Below, one piece after another: positions 28,912 through 35,960 of a stretch of 64,000 nt of DNA. A model generated the notes under the pieces. It was given only the letters and a program-made list of their open reading frames with translations, was not told the DNA's origin and searched no databases. The translations under genes and the position numbers were made by a program. The DNA is from Mycobacteroides franklinii (lineage in GTDB: Bacteria > Actinomycetota > Actinomycetes > Mycobacteriales > Mycobacteriaceae), in contig NZ_MAFQ01000009.1 of the NCBI RefSeq assembly GCF_002013895.1, positions 239,279 to 303,278 on the forward strand, read 5' to 3'. Numbering within the stretch: position 1 is the stretch's first letter; the number at the start of each line of letters is the position of its first letter.

Positions 28912-29450
28912 TGACTGAGACCACCGTGTCCACTGTTGACGAACGTTTCGGGTTGGCGGCGCAGCTGCTGCATTGGCTGATGGCGGTCGCGATCATCTCG
29001 ATGTTGGTGCTGGGGGCGCTGCTGGTCGGGTCGCTCGGCGACTATCCGATGGTGCTGGCCTGGCATAAGGCCATCGGCGTGCTGGTGCTGGTGTTGGCGC
29101 TGCTGCGCATCGGGAACCGTATTTGGCACAAACCCCCATCGCTGTCTTTGGCGGGGCCGGAGCGGTTTATCGCGGCCGGGTCCGAGCTCGCGATGTACAC
29201 GCTTTTCCTGGCGCAACCGGTGATCGGGTGGGCGCTGGTGTCGGCCTCGGGGGTGCCGGTGGAGATCGCCGGACTGCGTCTGCCGTCGATCGCCCCCACC
29301 AGCGTCGAGTGGTACGGCTTACTGCGGGAGGCACACGCGTGGGTGGCGTATGCGTTGCTCGCCTGCATAGTTGCCCATGTCAGCGCCGTGCTGTTTCACA
29401 CCATCGGGTTGCGGGACAAACTGCTCGCCAGGATGCTGCCGCGCCACTAG
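28911..29450 (+). CDS. Cytochrome b561
   Basis: The 179-residue membrane protein has four predicted helices and haem-ligand histidines at 21 (LLHW), 52 (AWHKAIG), 142 (EAHAWV) and 156 (VAHVSA). This is the bacterial b561 family that shuttles electrons between quinones and periplasmic partners. Its ATG overlaps the stop of the catalase gene, so it likely supplies electrons to that peroxidase. This pairing occurs in other bacteria with SrpA-type enzymes. Confidence 0.9.
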   Translation: MTETTVSTVDERFGLAAQLLHWLMAVAIISMLVLGALLVGSLGDYPMVLAWHKAIGVLVLVLALLRIGNRIWHKPPSLSLAGPERFIAAGSELAMYTLFLAQPVIGWALVSASGVPVEIAGLRLPSIAPTSVEWYGLLREAHAWVAYALLACIVAHVSAVLFHTIGLRDKLLARMLPRH

Positions 29451-29507
29451 CAGCCAATATGGCCGGGGCTGCGCCCGTGCGCCAGGAACAACCATTATCG
29501 TTTCGGG

Positions 29508-30341
29508 GTGCCTCAAATGGATCGCCGCAAATTGATACTGACCATGGGCTTCGGCATGGCCGCAGCTGCCTTGCCTCTCCCCACGGCTCAGGCCGATCGG
29601 GTGCATCCGCCGGCGGCACCGCCCGACGCCCAGTCCACTGGTTTTATCTTCCGCGACGAGTTCGACGGCCCCGCCGGCTCGGCCCCCGACGGCTCCAAGT
29701 GGGTGGCCGCGAAATTCCGCGAGAAGATCAAGAATCCGGTGTTCTGGGACCGCCCCGAGAACATGGGCGAGTACCGCGACAGCCGCACCAACATCTTCCT
29801 CGACGGAAACTCGAACCTGGTGATCCGTGCGACCAAGGAAGGCAACAAGTACTTCAGCGGCAAGCTGCACGGCACCTTCCGCGGCGGCATCGGCCACACC
29901 TTCGAGGCACGCATCAAGTTCAACTGCTTGACCGACGGCTGCTGGCCGGCGTGGTGGCTGCTGAACGACAACCCCGAGCGTGGCGGCGAAGTCGACTTGG
30001 CGGAGTGGTACGGCAACCGCGACTGGCCGTCGGGCACTACGGTGCACGCGCGGCTGGACGGCACCTCCTTCGAGACGCTGCCGATGCCGATCGACAGCAA
30101 CTGGCACACCTGGCGCTGCACCTGGACCGACGCCGGGCTGTACTTCTGGATGGACTACCACGACGGCATGGAGCCGTACCTGACGGTCGACGCGAATTCC
30201 CTTGATGACTGGCCGTTTAACGATCCGGGCTACACGCTGCAGCCGATGCTGAACCTGGCGGTGTCAGGCTCGGGTGGCGGCGACCCGGCGGGTGGCTCGT
30301 ACCCGGCGGAGATGCTCGTCGACTACGTGCGCGTCTGGTAA
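29508..30341 (+). CDS. Secreted GH16 glycoside hydrolase (beta-glucanase type)
   Basis: This 277-residue enzyme has a Tat-like signal (MDRRKLILTMGFG, cleavage near AQADR) and a single GH16 jelly-roll domain. The catalytic motif ExDxxE is present as EVDLAE, with nucleophile Glu161 and acid/base Glu166. GH16 enzymes cleave beta-1,3 or beta-1,3/1,4 glucans. M. tuberculosis Rv0315 is a related secreted antigen. Conserved substrate-pocket aromatics (CWPAWWLL) are visible. It stands alone with short gaps to its neighbours. The natural polysaccharide is unknown. Confidence 0.9.
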   Translation: MPQMDRRKLILTMGFGMAAAALPLPTAQADRVHPPAAPPDAQSTGFIFRDEFDGPAGSAPDGSKWVAAKFREKIKNPVFWDRPENMGEYRDSRTNIFLDGNSNLVIRATKEGNKYFSGKLHGTFRGGIGHTFEARIKFNCLTDGCWPAWWLLNDNPERGGEVDLAEWYGNRDWPSGTTVHARLDGTSFETLPMPIDSNWHTWRCTWTDAGLYFWMDYHDGMEPYLTVDANSLDDWPFNDPGYTLQPMLNLAVSGSGGGDPAGGSYPAEMLVDYVRVW

Positions 30342-30362
30342 TCAGGCGCGCACGAGCGCAAT

Positions 30363-30914
30363 TCAGAGCCTGCTCGAGAGTTCGAGGCCTACCGCCGCTG
30401 ACAGCAGGACGATTGCCAGCACCTGAAGCGCCAGGCCGCATACGACGAGATTCGCCTTGATGCCGTTGCTTTCACGCAACGAGCCGATCGAGATGACTTG
30501 CCAATGCACCCAATTGCGGGCGGCATCGTCTGCCGTTCGGGACCAGTTGCTGTTGTTCTCAAGGCTTTTCAGCGTCTCGCGGTCCATGACCGTGTAGCCG
30601 AATCCATATGTCTGCACAAAGATCACGCAGGTGGCCGAGGCAATGAACGCCAATAGCGCACCGAGCAGGATGATGAAGGAACAGTGGTCCCGGAAGACGT
30701 ATTCCTTCCCCATCACCAGCACCGTCACACCCGTCACCAGGGTCAACAAGGAGACGCTTGATGTCACCAGGATCGCGCCCCTGGCTTCGAGCGTCTTCTT
30801 TCGATCGAACTCGGTGGCCAACAGGCTGGCCACCATCAACTGATAAACCTTGCCCGCGGGTGAGACGAATTCGGAGTCTGCGGTACTAGAACTGCTGGGT
30901 GTCTCTGCTGCCAT
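30363..30914 (-). CDS. Small multi-pass membrane protein, Pycsar/SLATT-like fold suspected
   Basis: The 183-residue protein has an N-terminal soluble stretch, a conserved-looking EFDRKKTLEARGA segment (residues 34-46), and three hydrophobic segments at about 48-68, 78-104 and 156-180. The arrangement of a charged RKK-LEARG helix before a membrane hairpin and a later KANL-start helix resembles small actinobacterial membrane proteins. Some of these are grouped with Pycsar-type effectors that form pores in phage defence. That link is a resemblance, not evidence. A small Pro/Ser-rich gene overlaps its start by 29 bp upstream. Confidence 0.6.
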   Translation of the reverse strand: MAAETPSSSSTADSEFVSPAGKVYQLMVASLLATEFDRKKTLEARGAILVTSSVSLLTLVTGVTVLVMGKEYVFRDHCSFIILLGALLAFIASATCVIFVQTYGFGYTVMDRETLKSLENNSNWSRTADDAARNWVHWQVISIGSLRESNGIKANLVVCGLALQVLAIVLLSAAVGLELSSRL

Positions 30915-31041
30915 CGGCTTGGCCGAATTTCTGCTTCTCGCTAGTGCCCCACGGCTCCCACGTGTCGTCTGACGCCGGCCTGCGCGGCGAGGAGGCGGGA
31001 GGTTTATCGGGCACTTCGTTGCTGCTCGGAATCTCGGTCAT
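30886..31041 (-). CDS. 51-residue hydrophilic protein overlapping the membrane gene
   Basis: From ATG 31041 the reading frame gives 51 residues rich in Pro, Ser and charged residues (SSNEVPDKPPASSPRRPASD). Its last 29 bases overlap the start of the membrane protein gene in a different frame, as coupled gene pairs often do. It could be a partner peptide of that membrane protein or simply a small regulator. No domain is visible, and its length gives little power to exclude a chance ORF. Confidence 0.45.
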   Translation of the reverse strand: MTEIPSSNEVPDKPPASSPRRPASDDTWEPWGTSEKQKFGQADGSRDTQQF

Positions 31042-31143
31042 GAGACCGCGCCCTTCATGTGAATCGAATGCCAAGCAGAGGTGCCCTGGCGTGGACCAAT
31101 CCTCCCACCGCCAGAGACAAGCGCGAGCCTGAATGACCAACTT

Positions 31144-32250
31144 TTAGCGAGGTGGGCACTGCTCGATCCCGGTGTCCTTTTTCGCGTGATACATCGCGCC
31201 GTCGGCCTCCACCAGCAGGTACGGGACCACGGAGGCCAGCGAATGCGTCACCGTGCGGTCCGATTCCGGCAGTACGGTGCTGGCCACCCCGACGCTGGCG
31301 GTGACGGGTAACGGTTCTTCTCCGCCCAGTGCCTCGCTCACCGCGGTCCGATAGTCGATATCGCGCGGCGAATCGGTGAGCGCCACGATGCCGAATTCGT
31401 CGCCACCGAGCCGGGCCAACAACGCATCCGGCCCGGCCACCGCGCGGAGGCGGTCCGCGGCCCGCTGCAGCACCTCATCGCCCACGTGGTGGCCGAAGGT
31501 GTCGTTGACCGATTTGAACGAATTGAGGTCGACGACCGCGACAACCACCTGCATGCCGGGCACGCCAACCCTGGCCGCATAAGCCTCTTGTAGGCCTCGC
31601 CTGTTCAGCAGGCCCGTCAGATCATCGTGACGGGACAGATGGTCTCTGCCGACGGCGTGTTCGGTGAACTGCGCCTTGCCGAGGTAGATGAGCCACCCGG
31701 CAATCACATTGGCCAGCAGCATGGTGAATACCACCGAGGTCAGCACCGTGGCACTTACATCGTGGCGAACGACGGCTCCGCTCACCGCCAGTACGGTCCC
31801 GAGTGTGGTCACCAGCGTTTGCACCACGACCGCCACCCGACCGTGCAGCACCGACACATAGGTGTTGGCAGCTAATAACCAGGCCAGCTTCACAAAGGCG
31901 GCACCGGAGGTCGTCACCACGCAAATGCCAACAAGAATGGCGATATCGCAATACGCGACGTATGCGATTGACTCGGCGTAGCTAACCTGTTTTTTCAGGG
32001 AATAGCGGATTCCCCATCCAAATGCCGGAAGGGCAATGCAGATACACAGCGCAGGAATGATCGACAATCCCTCCGATGCCATAAGAATGGCCGAAGCGCC
32101 AATGGTACTGATCACGATGGCCGTGACCAGCGAGACCGGACGATGCAGCCGAACCTGTTCCAGGAGTTCGTTGTTGGCCTGATAGATGCGCCTACCCCGG
32201 CCGCACTGTTCCCCGTCCGCGTCAGCCCGACCCGGATATGTGGTATTCAC
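31144..32250 (-). CDS. Membrane-bound diguanylate cyclase (GGDEF)
   Basis: A second diguanylate cyclase of the same plan as the gene at 10.7 kb: about six hydrophobic segments over residues 38-190 and a C-terminal GGDEF domain, with DDLTGLLNRRGL and GGDEF at 282-286. The inhibitory-site arginine is absent (residues 273-276 read GPDA), so feedback control is likely weak. The GTG start overlaps the stop of a small ORF upstream by four bases. The two cyclases look like diverged relatives and may signal from different membrane sensors. Confidence 0.87.
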   Translation of the reverse strand: MNTTYPGRADADGEQCGRGRRIYQANNELLEQVRLHRPVSLVTAIVISTIGASAILMASEGLSIIPALCICIALPAFGWGIRYSLKKQVSYAESIAYVAYCDIAILVGICVVTTSGAAFVKLAWLLAANTYVSVLHGRVAVVVQTLVTTLGTVLAVSGAVVRHDVSATVLTSVVFTMLLANVIAGWLIYLGKAQFTEHAVGRDHLSRHDDLTGLLNRRGLQEAYAARVGVPGMQVVVAVVDLNSFKSVNDTFGHHVGDEVLQRAADRLRAVAGPDALLARLGGDEFGIVALTDSPRDIDYRTAVSEALGGEEPLPVTASVGVASTVLPESDRTVTHSLASVVPYLLVEADGAMYHAKKDTGIEQCPPR

Positions 32251-32429
32251 TTATCGCCCTTACCAAAGCAACTATCGACACACCGCAAACCGACATTGCC
32301 CGACCCATCGACGGCTAGCCAACTGTGGTCACCGTCAATCCCCAATTCAGGCATAGTAGACCATTCGAACGACAGGTAACGCGGGCGCAATGCCTTTGGG
32401 TGCCGCCAGACCAACACGGCATTGGTCAA
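32247..32429 (-). CDS. Small ORF translationally coupled to the diguanylate cyclase
   Basis: This reading frame of up to 60 residues ends in TGA at 32249-32247, overlapping the GTG of the cyclase gene in the GTGA pattern of coupled bacterial genes. The product (LSFEWSTMPELGIDGDHSW and VDGSGNVGLRCVDSCF) has no domain I recognise. The start is uncertain: TTG 32429 or GTG 32417, with no clear ribosome site. The overlap pattern is the main support. Confidence 0.5.
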   Translation of the reverse strand: MTNAVLVWRHPKALRPRYLSFEWSTMPELGIDGDHSWLAVDGSGNVGLRCVDSCFGKGDK

Positions 32430-32453
32430 GGGCCGAGTTGGCCCGCCCAGTCC

Positions 32454-34814
32454 TTAGTCTTTGGCGAAGGCGATCGCGAGCTTCTTCTCCAGGTTTTCGT
32501 ACGGCTCTCCGGAGATGTCGACCACGACTTGGGCAATGGTTCCGCCGGTGAACGGATAGGGAGCCTGGTAGTCCGAGGACACCGCCGAGCCGCTGTTGCG
32601 GCCGACGGACAGGCCGGCTCCGGCGAGACCGAATGTGCCCGGGTGGATTTCGACGCTGCCGATCGTGCCGACGGCGTGTTCGTCGATGAACAGCGTCACG
32701 TCGCCGACCGGGGTGTGGCTGCCCGTTACGGTGCCGGTCTTGGCGAAACGGGCGCCGAGCACATGGGCGCCCGACGGGACCGCATCCTCGGAGGAGACCT
32801 TCTGTTCCTTCTCCCCCATGAAGTTGTAGACGTAGTGCAGCTTCCCGCCTTGTACGAAGAGCACGTGGCCGCCGTGGGCGCCACCCTGTTTGAAGATCAC
32901 GCCCTCGGCTCCGGTGTCGACGGTGACCTCGGCCAGGATCGAAAAGGATTGTCCCCGAATCTCAACCATCGCACCGAGACCCACCTCGGCGCTGTTCGGA
33001 TAGTACGTGAACGAGGTGCGCTCTCCCGCCAGGTAGGGGCGCCACCGCGTCATCGTCTCCAGGATGTTGAGGTCGGCCAGCGGCAGGCCGTTGTACTTGG
33101 CGGCCTCGTCGAACCAGAGTTGTTTCAGCTCTTCGAGTTTCTCGGGGTGTGCGTCGGCCAGATCGCGGCACTGGCTGCGGTCGGACTCGATGTGGAACAG
33201 CTCCCAGCGGTCCTTGTCGAAATGGGACCAACCGGACGGTGTCGCCGCGTGCACGGTGTTGGCGAACCAGCCGTTGTGCCAGATGCCGCGGGTGCCGAGC
33301 ATCGTGTAGAACTGGGTATCCTTGCCAGTGTCGGCGTTCGGATCCTGCAGCGCCGCTTTGAAACTCAGACCGTCGAGCGGTTTTTGCGCGACGCCCTTGA
33401 CGGCGTCGGGTGGGGTGATGCCGAGCAGGTCGTAGATGGTCGGGGTGATATCGCAGACGTTGACGTAGGTGTCGCGGACTTCGCCGTGTGCGGCGATTCC
33501 CTTGGGCCAACTGATGATTGCGGTGTCGGCGATGCCACCCTCGTGGGAGGCGTAGCGCTTGTAAAGCTTGTAGGGCGTGTTGAAGGCCATTGCCCACCCG
33601 ATGGGATAGTGGTTGTACGTCTCTGGGGCACCGAGGTTGTCGTAGAAGCGCAGGCTCTCCTCGACGGTGTCGATGTAGCCGTTGAAGAACTTGACCTCAT
33701 TGACTGAGCCGTTGGGTCCGCCCTCGCCGCTGGCGCCGTTGTCGGAGATCACCACGATGATGGTGTTGTCGAGCTGGCCAGACTCGTCCAGGTAGTCCAG
33801 GATGCGGCCGATCTGATCGTCGGTGTAGCTGAGGAATCCGGCGAACACCTCGGCCATCCGGGAGAAGAGGCGCTTCTCCTCGTCGTTCAGCGAGTCCCAG
33901 GGGCGCACAGTGTCCTGCAGCGGCCAGGGTTCACCGTTGGGGCCCTTGGCGTCCAGATACGGGTTGACGGGCGATAATTCGGTGTCCGCCGGGACGATAC
34001 CGAGCTTCTTCTGGTTCTCCAGCACGATCTCGCGGTACAACTCGTAACCCATGTCGAACGTGCCGGCGTACTTGTTGGCCCATTCCTTGAAGACGTGGTG
34101 CGGCGCGTGTCCCGCGCCCGGGCACACGTACGAGAACCAGGGTTTGTCGGGCGCGATCACCTTGGCGTCGCGGATGAACTCGATGGTCTTGTCGGCGATG
34201 TCCTTGGACAGGTGGTAGCCCTCTTCCGGGGTGGCGGGCGGCTCGACGGGGTGGTTGTCGTAAACCAGGTCCGGGTACCACTGGTCGGTCTCGCCGCCCA
34301 TGAATCCGTAGAACCGTTCGAAGCCTCGACTCAGTGGCCAATGCCGTTTGGTGGCGGCCAGATTGGCTTCTTCCAAGGGGGTCAGGTGCCACTTGCCCAC
34401 GCAGTAAGTGTTCCAGCCCTTTTCGGCGAGCACCTCGGAGAGCAGCGCGGTGTCGAACGGGATGCGCCCATTGCTGTTCGGGAAGCCGTCGGTGAATTCC
34501 TCGATGGTGGCCATGCCGACCGTGGTGGCGTTGCGGCCGGTGAGCAGCGAAGCTCGGGTGGGTGAGCAGAGCGCGGTGGTGTGGAACTGCGAGAGGCGCA
34601 CGCCGCGTTCGGCGATACGGCTCATGGCGGGCATCTCAACCAATCCGCCGAAGCAGTCCCAGGTGGCGATGCCGGTGTCATCCCACACGAGGTACAGGAT
34701 GTTGGGCGCGCCCTCGGGGGCCGTGGGTGCCGCGTAGGGCGTCCAATCCGGCTCGGAATCCCTTATGTCCAAGGCGATTTTGCCGTTGAAACCGGCCTCT
34801 GGCGATCTCGTCAT
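32454..34814 (-). CDS. Arylsulfatase (AtsA/AtsD type)
   Basis: This 786-residue sulfatase matches the length of the mycobacterial AtsA and AtsD enzymes (787). The maturation motif CSPTRASLLTGRN places the formylglycine-forming Cys at 83, and metal-binding Asp45-Asp46 lie in YLVWDDTG. Other metal motifs (VISDNGASGEGG) are present. No signal peptide is seen, consistent with a cytoplasmic enzyme. A C-terminal domain of about 250 residues with beta-rich sequence follows the sulfatase core. It would release sulfate from aryl or sulfated glycolipid esters. A separate formylglycine-generating enzyme is needed and is not in this window. Confidence 0.92.
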   Translation of the reverse strand: MTRSPEAGFNGKIALDIRDSEPDWTPYAAPTAPEGAPNILYLVWDDTGIATWDCFGGLVEMPAMSRIAERGVRLSQFHTTALCSPTRASLLTGRNATTVGMATIEEFTDGFPNSNGRIPFDTALLSEVLAEKGWNTYCVGKWHLTPLEEANLAATKRHWPLSRGFERFYGFMGGETDQWYPDLVYDNHPVEPPATPEEGYHLSKDIADKTIEFIRDAKVIAPDKPWFSYVCPGAGHAPHHVFKEWANKYAGTFDMGYELYREIVLENQKKLGIVPADTELSPVNPYLDAKGPNGEPWPLQDTVRPWDSLNDEEKRLFSRMAEVFAGFLSYTDDQIGRILDYLDESGQLDNTIIVVISDNGASGEGGPNGSVNEVKFFNGYIDTVEESLRFYDNLGAPETYNHYPIGWAMAFNTPYKLYKRYASHEGGIADTAIISWPKGIAAHGEVRDTYVNVCDITPTIYDLLGITPPDAVKGVAQKPLDGLSFKAALQDPNADTGKDTQFYTMLGTRGIWHNGWFANTVHAATPSGWSHFDKDRWELFHIESDRSQCRDLADAHPEKLEELKQLWFDEAAKYNGLPLADLNILETMTRWRPYLAGERTSFTYYPNSAEVGLGAMVEIRGQSFSILAEVTVDTGAEGVIFKQGGAHGGHVLFVQGGKLHYVYNFMGEKEQKVSSEDAVPSGAHVLGARFAKTGTVTGSHTPVGDVTLFIDEHAVGTIGSVEIHPGTFGLAGAGLSVGRNSGSAVSSDYQAPYPFTGGTIAQVVVDISGEPYENLEKKLAIAFAKD

Positions 34815-34942
34815 GGCTGCTCCCTAGTAGGGGTTCACGATCCAAGGACGGTGTGATCGTAGCGAGGTGAGGGGGCTGCCGAGAGGGCTTTGATCACGCC
34901 GGTCCGGGCATTTGGTTCACCTTGCGAAGTTAGAGTGCAGGC

Positions 34943-35773
34943 GTGCCCTATTTATCCATGCGCTCGGTAAGCGTGTCCGTGCTGGTCACGACTGCCGCCC
35001 TCTTCGGTTCTGCTGGCGTGGCGGGGGCCGCTCCGCACGATTACTGCGGCGACCTGAAGGGCAGCAATACCGGAAAGACGTGTGAGATCCGCCTCTCCGA
35101 TACCGGATATAGCGTCGACGTCACCATTCCGCTGAACTACCCGGACCAGAAGCCGATCGCCGAATACGTGGCCAAGACGCGCGATGCCTTCGTCAACGCC
35201 GCCAAGTCTGGCGGGGCCCGCAGTACGACGGCCCAGTTGAGCATCAAGCCGACGGAATACAACTCCGACCTGCCCCCGCGCGGTACGCAGACCGTGGTGT
35301 TCAAGGTGTACCAAAGCAACGGGAGCGGGCAGCCGCAGACGGGGTACAAGGCGTTCAACTGGGATCAGAGCTATCGCAAGCCGATTCTCTACACAATTCC
35401 AAAGGACGACAAAGACGATGCGCCGCTGTGGCGGGTGGATGATCCACTGAAGACCGTCGCGCCGATTGTGCAGGCGCAGTTGCAGCAGCAGCTGGCACCG
35501 CCGCCGGTGGTGACGCCCACGCCGACCACGACCTCGGGGCAGCCGACTACCACCACGTCGACGACGTCCACGACTACTACGCCACCACCACCTCCCCCGC
35601 CGCCGCTGCCGTTCTCACCGGCGACGCTCTACGACCCCTCCAACTACCAGAATTTCGCGGTGGTCAACGACGGGGTTCGGTTCTTCTTCGACCAGGGCGC
35701 GATATTGCCCGACTCGTACGGGGCGTTGCAGGTGCTGGTGCCGCGGTCGGCGATTGACCCGATGATCGCGTAG
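34943..35773 (+). CDS. Secreted MPT64-like protein with Thr/Pro-rich linker
   Basis: This 276-residue protein has a signal peptide (SVSVLVTTAALFGSAGVAGA) and an N-terminal domain of about 150 residues like MPT64/DUF3298, the family of secreted mycobacterial antigens. Then comes a Thr/Pro-rich linker (about residues 187-223, TTTSTTSTTTTPPPPPP) and a short C-terminal domain containing the conserved RFFFDQG segment, which in RsiV/DUF3298 relatives ends the fold. The linker splits the fold, an unusual insertion. The start is GTG 34943 or ATG 34958. It lies divergent from the sulfatase gene. Confidence 0.75.
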   Translation: MPYLSMRSVSVSVLVTTAALFGSAGVAGAAPHDYCGDLKGSNTGKTCEIRLSDTGYSVDVTIPLNYPDQKPIAEYVAKTRDAFVNAAKSGGARSTTAQLSIKPTEYNSDLPPRGTQTVVFKVYQSNGSGQPQTGYKAFNWDQSYRKPILYTIPKDDKDDAPLWRVDDPLKTVAPIVQAQLQQQLAPPPVVTPTPTTTSGQPTTTTSTTSTTTTPPPPPPPPLPFSPATLYDPSNYQNFAVVNDGVRFFFDQGAILPDSYGALQVLVPRSAIDPMIA

Positions 35774-35857
35774 GGCTCTCGAATCTCGGTTCCCAAAGAG
35801 TCATTCCCGTGCCCGGGTTGTGAAGGCGCGGGTGTATTCGCATAGTCAGCAGGCATT

Positions 35858-35876
35858 GGAGGAGGATTCGATGTAA
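35858..35876 (+). other. Strong ribosome site followed by ATG-TAA
   Basis: GGAGGAGG at 35858-35865 is followed after 5 bases by ATG at 35871-35873 and immediately by TAA. Sequence to the right becomes AT-richer, and no gene continues in this frame. It looks like the 5' end of a chromosomal gene cut at codon 1 by insertion of the foreign segment. It may mark the left boundary of that insert, which is inferred. Confidence 0.45.
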
Positions 35877-35960
35877 ATAGCAGGGCTATCGGTGAGAAAC
35901 GAACGTTACTCGCACCCCTACAGCCACAAACGCAAACCGCCACCTCTCTGGAATCTGTCG

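Noticed and set aside
35768..35790. GTAGGGC and CTCGAA near the MPT64-like gene stop resemble the tRNA 3' end and could mark an att site for the insert.
   Set aside because: Only seven bases match in order and the spacing differs, which chance easily explains. No longer repeat of the tRNA 3' end was seen there.
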